From NCBI GenBank assembly GCA_965278995.1, contig OZ257136.1:2046001-2110000 (forward strand): a stretch of DNA of 64,000 bases, written 5' to 3'. Position numbers and translations under genes: made by a program. This document shows, piece after piece, positions 1-8,135 of this stretch. Positions within the stretch are counted from its first letter, which is position 1, and the number at the start of each line of letters is the position of its first letter. Below the pieces are notes generated by a model. The model was not told the origin of the DNA. It saw only the letters and a list, made by a program, of their open reading frames with translations, and searched no databases. The stretch comes from JADJYF01 sp965278995 (GTDB taxonomy: Bacteria; Pseudomonadota; Gammaproteobacteria; Ga0077536).

Positions 1-1320
1 GAAGATGCGTGAAATATGCCGGCCGATGACTTCGCGCCGCGGCTGCTCGCTCAATCGCTCGGCGACCGGATTCATATACGTGATGAGGCCGTCGAGATCG
101 GTCGTGACCACAGCGTCGCCGATAGCGTGCAGCGTTGCGCGGGCCAATTCGCGTTCCTGGCGAAGCACGCGCGCCGAACGTTCGATGCGTCGCCAGCTCC
201 ACAGCGGATAGCTGCACACTGCGGCCAGGAGTGCCGGCGCCGGTGCGAACCACCACTGCATCGACTGCAGCAGCAGTGCCGGCACCATGACGCTGGCACC
301 GGCAATCGCAACAGCGCAATAGAGTCCCTGACGCGGCGACAGACGCGGATACAACAGCGCCGGCAACAACGCAAACAACGACAGCATTGCCGCGTAAGTA
401 AAACCTTGTACAGGCAGGATCCAGTTACCGCGGCGCAGGTTATCGAGCACCGTGGCATTGAACTCGACGCCGGACATCGGCTGCGCTTCGCCGGAGACCG
501 GTGTAGCCAGCGTCTTGCCGAGTCCGGCCGCGGTCGCACCAACCAGTACGAATTTGCCGACCAGACTGGCCGCGATATAGTCATCGCGCAGTACGTCGAC
601 GAATGACACTTCGCGAAAACGGCCGGGTCGCCCTTGAAAGTTGAGCAGCAGGCGATGATCGCGTACCCAGGTATCCGGCAGCACTTCGGCACTGGCGGCA
701 CGACGCTCGCCCGGCAGTTGTGGCCAGGCGGCGGGATCAACGCGTTCGAGCATCGCTAGCGCGAGGGTTGGCCATACCGGTGAACCCAGCCCGGCTTTGA
801 GATAAACGCTGCGTGCGATGGAATCGCGATCGAGCTCGGTGTCGACATGACCGAGTTTGGCCGCAACGTTGGCCAATACCGGCAACGGCAACACTTCGCG
901 CAGTGGTCCGGTTGCCGCGAGATCGGGAAACACCGGCAGTACAACTGTACCGTTGGCGGCAATCGCGCCGGCCAGATGGCGATCGCCGCCATCGGCATCT
1001 GCACTTTCGGCAAACATGATGTCGAGCGCGACACTCTTCGCGCCGTAACGGGTCAACCGTTCGACGAGTTCGCCATGACGATGCCGCGACCATGGCCAAT
1101 GCCCTAGTTGGCGCAGGCTCTTGTCGTCGATAGCGACGATGACAATGTCTTCCGGCGCTGGCGCGGTATGCAATACCAGCGCCGTGTCATAGATGAGGTA
1201 GTTCCAACGCTCAAAGGCGCCCGACATCACTGCGATGCCGATGATGACCGAGAGCACTCCGGCCAGTCGCGCGGTTTCGCTCCGCGCCCACTCCCCGAAC
1301 ATGAAGAGCGGCTGGATCAC
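1..1320 (-). CDS. CHASE2 domain sensor with PAS domain (3' end beyond the window)
   Basis: Membrane sensor of the CHASE2 class, whose periplasmic domain perceives an unknown signal. The frame stays open to position 1, so only about 440 N-terminal residues are visible. A first membrane segment lies near residues 19-36. It is followed by a CHASE2 domain (about 45-300; motifs PEDIVIVAIDDKSL, SVALDIMF and VEFNATVLDNL), three more membrane helices (about 303-322, 334-350, 360-376) and the start of a PAS domain (about 398-440, GDAVVTTDLDGLITYMNP). The output domain lies outside the window; GGDEF/EAL, a cyclase or a kinase are all possible. The GTG start at 1320 overlaps the TGA of the upstream LysM-FecR gene by 4 bases (GTGA), so the two are probably co-translated. 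An ATG at 1302 is an alternative start. Confidence 0.85.
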   Translation of the reverse strand, partial: MIQPLFMFGEWARSETARLAGVLSVIIGIAVMSGAFERWNYLIYDTALVLHTAPAPEDIVIVAIDDKSLRQLGHWPWSRHRHGELVERLTRYGAKSVALDIMFAESADADGGDRHLAGAIAANGTVVLPVFPDLAATGPLREVLPLPVLANVAAKLGHVDTELDRDSIARSVYLKAGLGSPVWPTLALAMLERVDPAAWPQLPGERRAASAEVLPDTWVRDHRLLLNFQGRPGRFREVSFVDVLRDDYIAASLVGKFVLVGATAAGLGKTLATPVSGEAQPMSGVEFNATVLDNLRRGNWILPVQGFTYAAMLSLFALLPALLYPRLSPRQGLYCAVAIAGASVMVPALLLQSMQWWFAPAPALLAAVCSYPLWSWRRIERSARVLRQERELARATLHAIGDAVVTTDLDGLITYMNPVAERLSEQPRREVIGRHISRIF

Positions 1321-2963
1321 AAGGCCAGTATGATGAGCGGCAACAGCAGTACTGCCCACCAGCGCGAGCCATGCCGACCCGGTACTTCAATGCGCTGGGG
1401 TGCGCCATAGTTGCCTTCGAAGCCGTCCGCGGCAATGCTTTTCACGCGCATGAAATGCGGACCGCCTTTCTTCGGCAGCTCAAATGTCGCCACCGCTTCG
1501 GTGACGCGAACATCGATCAGCGGCGCGCTGAACTGCTCATCTGCAGCAAGCTGAAACTGGAATATCTCGCCCGGTTCGCCGGCACGCCAGCGCACGCTCA
1601 TTGAATTGCCTTCGACAGCCGGGGCATCCAATGCCGGCGCAGGCGCGATGCGTCGGAACTGTTGCACATCGCTGAACGGTCCCTGGCCTTCCATCGCGTC
1701 GATGGCGGCGACCCGCCAGAAATAGATGCCGAGCGGCAAGGATGCCGGCGTACTCGCGCCGGCCGTACTGACGCTGTCGTCATCCATCACCAGCTGAGTG
1801 AATCCATCGTCGCTCGCGACCTGCAGGCGATAACGTGCAATGGTCGTACTCGCACCCCAGTTCATCGATGGTTGATCTTCGGACACGCCGGCACCAGGTG
1901 CCGGCGTCGTCAGCAGCGGCGGTTCCGGGCGGGCGTTCAGCGTAAACGGACGTTCGGCATCAAGTCCTTCGAGATCCTGCGCGTCGATGTCGCGGACGCG
2001 CAGCACGTAGTCGCCGTCGGGCGGCGCGTCGGCGCGCAACTGCGCACTGTCGGTGCGTGCGTCGAACAATAACTCGGACGTTGCTGCTGCCGGCAGGATC
2101 TGAAAACGATGCCCCTTGGCACCTTGCTGCAGCGGAACCGTGAACGACAACGGCACGCGTTCGACCACCGCCGGCAGCGCTGCGAGATTGGGCGGCGACA
2201 GCAGAATCACCGGCGCCAGCGGTACCTGCGCTGCCGCGGCAACCGTTCCATAGCCGGCATCGACATCGACCGAACTGGCATCGGTGGCGACATCGACGGT
2301 GCCTTCGATGACTTCAGCTCGGGTATCGGCCGCCGACGCATTGACCCGATATCGGGTCCCGCGGACCGCTGTCACTGCCGCAGGGGTCGAAATCTCGAAA
2401 CGCCCCGGCCCGCTGGTCAGCGGCGTGACAACGTTCTCCATGCGGCCCTCGATCAGCCGCACCTGGCTGTCGTAATAATCGGTATTCTCGTAGTGCCCCA
2501 ACTGATCCAGATGCAGTTCTGCCTGCGCGTGAAGCAGCACGCGCGACCCGTCACCGAATTCGAGCGTTGCGTTGGACTTGCTGCCGGTCCGCAGAATATC
2601 GCCGCTGCCGAGTTGCATGCCGGGCGTTACCGGCTTGCCGGCCTGACGACCGCTGACCCTGGCCTCGCCTTTGACGCTGACGACCGTGACCACCGCGCTG
2701 GCACGTCGTAACCATTCAACCGGAATGCGCAAACGTGTGCCGGGCGAAATGTGCAGTGGATCGGTAATCTGGTTCAGCTTCTGAATGCGCGGCCAGTATT
2801 TGACTCCGGCAAGATAGCGCGAAGTCAGACTCCAGGGGTTGTCGCCGTGTTGCACGGTGTAAACCCAGTCAGCAGCCTGAGCAGCTGACCACACCGGACA
2901 GGCAAGAACGACGACCAGCCAGTGTAGAAGCAATTCGCTACGCCGAACTCGAATCAGGAACAT
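1317..2963 (-). CDS. Exported LysM-FecR domain protein
   Basis: Envelope protein of 548 residues, probably structural or signalling. A signal peptide (1-30, cleavage after AQA) leads into a LysM domain (about 34-81, YTVQHGDNPWSL) that should bind peptidoglycan. A FecR-type domain follows (about 95-260; GDILRTGSKSNATLEFGDGS, then AVTAVRGTRYRV). Two or three fibronectin-III-like repeats fill about 290-520, and a C-terminal hydrophobic tail (about 531-547) could anchor it. I chose the ATG at 2963 because AAGGA stands eight bases upstream and the signal peptide begins there; a longer frame reaches 3047. The stop overlaps the CHASE2 sensor start, a pairing that suggests this protein feeds or scaffolds the sensor. 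It lacks the sigma-factor partner of a classical FecR system. Confidence 0.88.
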   Translation of the reverse strand: MFLIRVRRSELLLHWLVVVLACPVWSAAQAADWVYTVQHGDNPWSLTSRYLAGVKYWPRIQKLNQITDPLHISPGTRLRIPVEWLRRASAVVTVVSVKGEARVSGRQAGKPVTPGMQLGSGDILRTGSKSNATLEFGDGSRVLLHAQAELHLDQLGHYENTDYYDSQVRLIEGRMENVVTPLTSGPGRFEISTPAAVTAVRGTRYRVNASAADTRAEVIEGTVDVATDASSVDVDAGYGTVAAAAQVPLAPVILLSPPNLAALPAVVERVPLSFTVPLQQGAKGHRFQILPAAATSELLFDARTDSAQLRADAPPDGDYVLRVRDIDAQDLEGLDAERPFTLNARPEPPLLTTPAPGAGVSEDQPSMNWGASTTIARYRLQVASDDGFTQLVMDDDSVSTAGASTPASLPLGIYFWRVAAIDAMEGQGPFSDVQQFRRIAPAPALDAPAVEGNSMSVRWRAGEPGEIFQFQLAADEQFSAPLIDVRVTEAVATFELPKKGGPHFMRVKSIAADGFEGNYGAPQRIEVPGRHGSRWWAVLLLPLIILAL

Positions 2964-3198
2964 GGAACATCCTTGGCTCAAATAAACAGCAATGCGGTGG
3001 CGGCAGAGATTGCCGGACAGCAATTTCCGCGGGCATTTTCGCTTCATACCGCGTGATGGATGAGGATTTTAGGCTATTGGATATCGTAGCGTCATCGGGC
3101 AACGACAACGCGTTACGCAGTGGCATGGCGCATGACCGATTTGAGCGATATCCTTGCCGCGCCGCGCATCAGCGCATCGTTCTGTCTGAGGCTCGCCC

Positions 3199-3885
3199 AT
3201 GACGACGTCGTCACTCCAACAGGTCGACTTTTATTTCGACTACATTTCGCACAATGCCTATCTCGCCTGGCATCGGCTCCCGCTGATGGCGGCCCGCCAC
3301 GGGTTTGCGGTGCGCGCTGTCCCGGTACTCTTCGCCGGATTTCTGAAAGCCTACGGACAGCTCGGCCCAGCGGAAGTCGCGCCCAAGTTGCACTGGATGA
3401 ATCGAGACAATCTACGCAAAGCGCAGGTGCTCGGCATACCGTTCAATGCGCCGTTCAAACATCCTTTCAATCCGCTGCTGTTGCTTCGTCTGACGGCGCT
3501 GGACATGAGCGAGACCGACAGACACGCCCTGACCGGCAGACTCCTGCACGGCGTGTGGGTCGACCGTCTCGACCCGGAAGATCCGATAACCCTCGCCGCA
3601 TATCTCATCGACCATGGTCTCGCGGCCGGCAAGCACTTGAGTAGCGCCGGCAGCGACCACGCCAAGGACCGGGTGCGCGCCAACACCGATGAGGCGATTG
3701 CTCGCGGTGCTTTCGGCGTACCGACCATGGTGGTCGGTGACGCGGTATTCTGGGGCAACGACGATCTGGATATGCTCGAACGCCATCTGGCCGGCACCGA
3801 CCCGCTGGCGCAGAGCGCCCTCGCCGAGTTTGAACAAGGCTGGGTCGATGCTCGCGCACGCGGCCGGCATCGACCACGCGCGTAG
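3199..3885 (+). CDS. DsbA-fold oxidoreductase, 2-hydroxychromene-2-carboxylate isomerase family
   Basis: Thioredoxin-fold protein of 228 residues related to HCCA isomerase and kappa-class glutathione transferases, which use glutathione to isomerise aromatic degradation intermediates. The N-terminal strand VDFYFDYISHNAYLAW fits the family pattern (FYFDxxSPxxYL) with Ser at the position of the glutathione-activating residue. The C-terminal thioredoxin part contains GAFGVPTMVVGDAVFWGNDD, with the cis-proline GVPT. No CxxC is present, so it is not a disulfide oxidase. It is the first gene of a plus-strand group, with 33 bases to the next gene. The substrate cannot be read from the sequence. Confidence 0.85.
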   Translation: MTTSSLQQVDFYFDYISHNAYLAWHRLPLMAARHGFAVRAVPVLFAGFLKAYGQLGPAEVAPKLHWMNRDNLRKAQVLGIPFNAPFKHPFNPLLLLRLTALDMSETDRHALTGRLLHGVWVDRLDPEDPITLAAYLIDHGLAAGKHLSSAGSDHAKDRVRANTDEAIARGAFGVPTMVVGDAVFWGNDDLDMLERHLAGTDPLAQSALAEFEQGWVDARARGRHRPRA

Positions 3886-3918
3886 TCGTCTCAACTATCA
3901 CCACCAGAGGATCATCCG

Positions 3919-4422
3919 ATGATTAATTGCTCTACCGCACGCTTGTCCACTTTCGTCATTGCGCTCATCGCTGGTGGCGCGGCACAGGCGGTCGAACCCG
4001 CTGTCGATACTGCCGTGGAACAGAGTGAACGCTATCAACGCGGCATGGAGACCTTGAACAAGGTGACCGGCGACTCTGCCCGCCGCACGCTCGATAATCT
4101 TAAGGACATCGCGCCCGATCTGGGCCGCTGGATAGTCGAATTCGGTTACGCCGATATCATCTCGCGGCCGGGACTCGATCTGCGCACGCGCGAGCTCGCC
4201 ACGGTCGCTGCCCTGACTGCGCTGGGAACGGCGCAGCCGCAACTGCGTGCTCACGTCAACGGTGCCCTCAATGTCGGGGCCAAACCGCAGGAAATCGTCG
4301 AGGTTGTCATGCAGATGACTGGTTACGCCGGCTTTCCGGCAGCTCTGAACGGTATCACCATCGTCAAGGAAGTCTTCGCCGAACGCGGCATCGTGGTCGT
4401 GCCAGCGGCAACGAAGGAATAG
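3919..4422 (+). CDS. Exported carboxymuconolactone decarboxylase family protein
   Basis: A 167-residue protein of the CMD/AhpD-like fold. A hydrophobic leader (MINCSTARLSTFVIALIAGGAAQA) suggests export to the periplasm, which is unusual for this mostly cytoplasmic family. The CMD core shows SRPGLDLRTRELATVAALTA and AHVNGALNVGAKPQEIVEVV. The AhpD CxxC redox pair is missing; the only cysteine lies in the leader. It therefore resembles the non-thiol branch (PcaC-like) rather than AhpD peroxidase partners. It follows the HCCA-isomerase-like gene by 33 bases and may be co-transcribed with it. Substrate unknown. Confidence 0.82.
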   Translation: MINCSTARLSTFVIALIAGGAAQAVEPAVDTAVEQSERYQRGMETLNKVTGDSARRTLDNLKDIAPDLGRWIVEFGYADIISRPGLDLRTRELATVAALTALGTAQPQLRAHVNGALNVGAKPQEIVEVVMQMTGYAGFPAALNGITIVKEVFAERGIVVVPAATKE

Positions 4423-4517
4423 TTTTTCACCAGCCTTGGACACTTTCATGCTTATATGGCCACCTGCATCCGGGCAGTGGCGGGCTGGCGCATCACCCAG
4501 CGTGAGGATGAATGCGC

Positions 4518-5003
4518 ATGGCAGTCGAAATCTTTTTGCGGATCGATGGCGTCAACGGTGGTTCGCGCAATTACTACCACAAGGGCTGGTCGGACGTCGT
4601 CTCGTGGAAATGGACTCTCGCCACTCTGCCGGCCCCCGGTGAGACGACGCTGGAAGTGGATCGGATCCAGGTAATCAAGCGCATCGGCATGGACAGTCCT
4701 GGCATCATGAGTTTACTGGCCGAGGGTCGCGTAGTTCCGAAAGTCGAACTCGACATGGTCCCAGTCGTCGGCAAGCGCGAAGCTCAGCAGAAACTGATGG
4801 GTGTCGTGATGGAGGATGTTCGTATTGCTGGCATCGCCACGGGCGGTTCGGCCGACGATGCCTTTTTCACCGAAGAACTGACCCTGCGTTTCCAACGTGT
4901 GCGTTTCGAATACAACCAGTATTCCGAAGCGACGCCGGACGCCGCCTCAGGTGCTGCCGAGACCTATGGTTTCAATTGGGACGCGGCCAAACCAGCGAAC
5001 TGA
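4518..5003 (+). CDS. hcp: Hcp family type VI secretion tube protein (orphan)
   Basis: Hcp forms the hexameric rings of the type VI secretion tube and can carry effectors. This 161-residue protein begins MAVEIFLRIDGVNGGS and keeps the family pattern KGWSDVVSWKW, the central strand VPKVELDMVPVVGK and a C-terminal strand pattern (RFQRVRFEYNQY). The second ATG (4518) is preferred: GAGGA sits nine bases before it, but only three before the ATG at 4512. No other type VI component (TssB/C, VgrG, ClpV) is visible in the window, so this is an orphan Hcp. A C-terminal extension after the fold (ATPDAASGAAETYGFNW) is short and not an obvious toxin. Confidence 0.85.
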   Translation: MAVEIFLRIDGVNGGSRNYYHKGWSDVVSWKWTLATLPAPGETTLEVDRIQVIKRIGMDSPGIMSLLAEGRVVPKVELDMVPVVGKREAQQKLMGVVMEDVRIAGIATGGSADDAFFTEELTLRFQRVRFEYNQYSEATPDAASGAAETYGFNWDAAKPAN

Positions 5004-5025
5004 GAGCGATCGCCAGCCGAAAGTT

Positions 5026-6168
5026 TCAGTTTGCTTCGATGGCGCTGTTCAAGCGTTCGCAGGCGCGTACAAACCCTTCCTGAAATGCTTGCACCACGGC
5101 TTTCGCCGACTGTGCCTGGTTCATGAGGCCGACGCCCTGCCCGACCCAGTAAGTCGCGAGTTCGCGAGCGCCGGCATGACCGCTCTGCGCAAGTTTATCG
5201 ACTTTCGCCAGAGCGGGTTCGCTGATCAACGTCTGTGCCGGCATCGGTAACGGCGTCGGACTGCCCGGTTGTTCCCACGCATCCGTCCACGCGGAGCGCA
5301 GCTGTCGCGATGGTTTACCGGTGCGGCTGCGCGAACGCACGGTGTCGCGCGAACTCGCCGCCAGCATTTTTTCTTTGACTATCGGATTGGTTTCCGCTTC
5401 GTGCGTCGTCAACCACACTGATGCGGTCCATGCGCCAGCCGCACCCATCGCCATACATGCAGCCATCTGTTCACCGGTGACGATGCCACCGGCTGCGAGT
5501 ATGGGAACGTTTCGATAAGCCTGGATCGCAGCATGCACTTCAGGCACCAGGACCAGCGTCGAGACCTCGCCGCAATGTCCACCCGCTTCACCGCCGGCAA
5601 CGACGAGTATGTCGACACCCGCTTGAACCTGTTTGATGGCATGCTCTTTCGCGCCGACCAGCGCCGCCACCGGAACGCCATGTCGGCGACCGTGTTCGAG
5701 CATGCTGGCGGGCGGCACGCCGAGTGCATTTGCAATCAGCCTGATCGGATGCGCGAACGCTACGGCCAGACTTGCGGCTGCGCCATCGGCCTGCATGTTG
5801 CGGGCAAAATGCGTGCGTCCGGCGCGACCCTCGGTAAGCCCTTGCGCATCAATGCCGCGACTGGCCAGCACACCAGCGGCGAAATCGAGATGCGTCTGCG
5901 GCAAGCTGGCAAGCACCCGTTCGCTGTCAAACGTGTCGCCTTTGCCATCGAAGCTGTCCGGTACGATCAGATCGACGCCATAGGGTTTGCCATCGATATG
6001 GGCGTCAATCCAGGCGAGTTCTTCTTCAAGCCTGTCGGGCGACAATGCGGCGGCGCCGAACACGCCCATACCACCGGCACGCGATACGGCAGTAACGACG
6101 TCGCGACAATGGCTGAACGCGAGCAGCGGAAACTCGATACCGAGCATCGCGCATATCGGCGAATTCAC
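5026..6168 (-). CDS. Nitronate monooxygenase family (NPD/2-nitropropane dioxygenase-like)
   Basis: FMN-dependent TIM-barrel oxidoreductase of 380 residues. Family enzymes oxidise alkyl nitronates, and many are uncharacterised. Visible signatures are the N-terminal ICAMLGIEFPLLAF..GGMGVFGAA, the glycine-rich phosphate-binding stretch VAGGEAGGHCG and the ILAAGGIVTGEQMAA motif. The GTG start at 6168 has AAGGA nine bases upstream and begins one base after the stop of the crotonase gene, so it is the last gene of the four-gene minus-strand operon 9317-5026. In acyl-CoA catabolic clusters this family may act on an unusual acyl or enone intermediate; that role is inference. Confidence 0.88.
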   Translation of the reverse strand: MNSPICAMLGIEFPLLAFSHCRDVVTAVSRAGGMGVFGAAALSPDRLEEELAWIDAHIDGKPYGVDLIVPDSFDGKGDTFDSERVLASLPQTHLDFAAGVLASRGIDAQGLTEGRAGRTHFARNMQADGAAASLAVAFAHPIRLIANALGVPPASMLEHGRRHGVPVAALVGAKEHAIKQVQAGVDILVVAGGEAGGHCGEVSTLVLVPEVHAAIQAYRNVPILAAGGIVTGEQMAACMAMGAAGAWTASVWLTTHEAETNPIVKEKMLAASSRDTVRSRSRTGKPSRQLRSAWTDAWEQPGSPTPLPMPAQTLISEPALAKVDKLAQSGHAGARELATYWVGQGVGLMNQAQSAKAVVQAFQEGFVRACERLNSAIEAN

Positions 6169-6169
6169 G

Positions 6170-6967
6170 TCAGCGTCCTTGATAGACCGGTTTGCGCTTC
6201 TCCATGAATGCGCGCGGGCCTTCCTGCGCGTCTGCTGTTTTGAACACGGGCGCGGAAATTTCCGTTTCCAGTTTCAATGCCTGCATTTCGGGCAGACCCA
6301 GACAGGCGCGTGCGGAACGACGAATGGCTTTGACCGCGATGGGTCCATTGGCGGCAATCTTCTCCGCGATTTCCATCGCCTTGCCCATGTAATCGTCGGT
6401 GACATAGTTCAGAAAGCCGAGCGCGAGCGCTTCGTCAGCCGAGATCAGATCGCCGGTCAGCAGCAGTTCCATCGCTTTCGCGAAGGGCATCTGGGTCGGC
6501 AGTCGCACGGTCGAACCGCCGGCCGGGAAAATCGCCCACTTCACTTCCTGCACGCCGAACTTCGCGCCCGGCGCGGCGACGCGGATGTCGGTGCCCTGGA
6601 CCATTTCCATGCCGCCGGCGATGGCATGACCGTTGATGGCGGCGATGACCGGTTTGACTGCGTCGAAGCTGCGCAGAAATGCACATTCGAAAATGCCCGG
6701 TTGGGCGAGCACTTTTTCATCCCATTCGTTTTCCGCCTGGCGCGCGCCGGACATCAGTGGAACGAGCTGCCCCAGATCGGCACCGGCACAGAACGCACTG
6801 CCGGTGCCGGTCAGAATGACGACGCGGACGGCGTCATCATCACGGGCGGCGTGCCACGCTTCGTAAAGACGCGCGCCGACTTCCGGATTCACCGCGTTGC
6901 GGGCATCCGGGCGGTTCAACGTAATGACGGCGATGTGACCGGTGACCGCGTAATCGACGATAGCCAT
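6170..6967 (-). CDS. Enoyl-CoA hydratase (crotonase family)
   Basis: Crotonase-fold protein of 265 residues. It keeps the oxyanion-hole motif GSAFCAGADL (about 60-70), and both catalytic glutamates of classical hydratases appear present, in GGMEM (about 110) and GVQEVKWAIFPAGG (about 134). It should therefore hydrate a 2-enoyl-CoA to the 3-hydroxyacyl-CoA. The C-terminal EKRKPVYQGR tail is typical of the family. A good Shine-Dalgarno (AAGGAG) precedes the ATG. It lies downstream of the acyl-CoA dehydrogenase pair, so hydration of the enoyl-CoA made by that pair is the natural reading. Confidence 0.9.
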   Translation of the reverse strand: MAIVDYAVTGHIAVITLNRPDARNAVNPEVGARLYEAWHAARDDDAVRVVILTGTGSAFCAGADLGQLVPLMSGARQAENEWDEKVLAQPGIFECAFLRSFDAVKPVIAAINGHAIAGGMEMVQGTDIRVAAPGAKFGVQEVKWAIFPAGGSTVRLPTQMPFAKAMELLLTGDLISADEALALGFLNYVTDDYMGKAMEIAEKIAANGPIAVKAIRRSARACLGLPEMQALKLETEISAPVFKTADAQEGPRAFMEKRKPVYQGR

Positions 6968-7038
6968 TAGCGTGTACTCCTTGCTTGTAGAAAGTGATTC
7001 ACTCGGCCGCGTAACAGGCTTCTAACGTACTACGCGTG

Positions 7039-8124
7039 TCATCCGGCCAGGCCCTGCGCAACAGCGGCGTCGTGCCGCGCGCGCTCAGGGCTGCCGAGCA
7101 GCTGCCGATTCAGTCCGATACGTTTGAACCAGTAATGCAGTCCGAGGATATCGGTGAAACCGACGCCGCCGTGCACTTCCGTTGCGGTCTTGGCGACGAA
7201 CTTGCCGACTTCAGCGGTATGCGCCTTGACGTGGGCGGCCATGACACGCGCTTCATCGGGAAGCGCATCCTGCGCGTGAGCGGCATACCACATCAGCGCG
7301 CGACAAGGTTCCAGCGCCACGGCCATTTCGGCACACAGGTGTTTGACTGCCTGGAACGAACCGATCAGCCGGCCGAACTGTTCGCGCTGGCCGGCGTAGG
7401 CGACCGCGGCGTCCTGCATATGCTGTGCGGCACCCAGCGTGTCAGCAGCAAGAATGACGCGACCGAGGTCGATTAAACGGCGCGCGACGGCACCATCGAT
7501 ACTGCCAGGCAGGCACTCAGCGATGACATTATCAAAACGCAGCTCGCCGACATGGCGGGTGCGATCGATGGTAATCAGTCGCTCGCGCGTCAAGCCGGAG
7601 GCGGCAGCATCGACCAGATGCAGACTGCCATCACGCGCTGCAACCAGCACGATGTCGGCCTCGAAATCGAGCACGAACAGCGCACGTCCGGAGAGGCGAC
7701 CGCGAATCATATCGATGCCTGCATTCTCACGCGCACCGCACAGTTCGCTCAGCGCCGCGCTGGCGACACATGCACCACCCGCGATCCGCGGCAACCATTC
7801 ACCGCGTTGCGCCTCGCTGCCGGCCCAGGCCAATGCGGCCGGCACCAGCACTGCGCTCGCCAGATATGGCAGCGGAGCGACATGTCGACCCAGGACTTCG
7901 GCAACGAGTGCCGCATCAAGCAGCGTGAGCCCGGCGCCGCCGTGGCGCTCGTCGATGATGAGGCCGGCCCCGCCGAGCGCGACGAAAGCCGCCCAGACAT
8001 CGGTCGCTCGTGCTTCGCCTTGCTCGGCAAAGCGTCTGGTGCGCGCCAGCGGTGCCGCACCTGCGAGCAGGCGGTCGAGGCTGTCCTGCAACAAGGTCTG
8101 TTCGCTGGAAAGACTGAAATCCAT
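7039..8124 (-). CDS. Acyl-CoA dehydrogenase family, probable non-catalytic subunit
   Basis: FadE-like flavoprotein homologue of 361 residues, shorter than the usual 380-400. The N-terminal helices (SLSSEQTLLQDSLDRLL) and the C-terminal EVHGGVGFTDILGLHYWFKR are recognisable. Neither usual site of the catalytic glutamate is filled: the helix-G segment reads LIDLGRVILAADTLG, and the C-terminal YEGT motif is absent. The gene lies 11 bases after another acyl-CoA dehydrogenase that does keep a helix-G glutamate. This arrangement matches the heteromeric alpha2-beta2 dehydrogenases known for steroid side-chain degradation in actinobacteria. I infer that this is the partner subunit; the substrate is unknown. 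Confidence 0.88.
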   Translation of the reverse strand: MDFSLSSEQTLLQDSLDRLLAGAAPLARTRRFAEQGEARATDVWAAFVALGGAGLIIDERHGGAGLTLLDAALVAEVLGRHVAPLPYLASAVLVPAALAWAGSEAQRGEWLPRIAGGACVASAALSELCGARENAGIDMIRGRLSGRALFVLDFEADIVLVAARDGSLHLVDAAASGLTRERLITIDRTRHVGELRFDNVIAECLPGSIDGAVARRLIDLGRVILAADTLGAAQHMQDAAVAYAGQREQFGRLIGSFQAVKHLCAEMAVALEPCRALMWYAAHAQDALPDEARVMAAHVKAHTAEVGKFVAKTATEVHGGVGFTDILGLHYWFKRIGLNRQLLGSPERARHDAAVAQGLAG

Positions 8125-8135
8125 GACGTCAGCCC

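Noticed and set aside
16..606. Plus-strand open frame of 196 codons at the window start
   Set aside because: It is antisense to the CHASE2-PAS gene, whose frame shows domain motifs over its entire visible length.
5987..6970. Plus-strand open frame of 327 codons
   Set aside because: Antisense to the nitronate monooxygenase and crotonase genes; rich in His/Arg/Gly, typical of a shadow frame in G+C-rich DNA.
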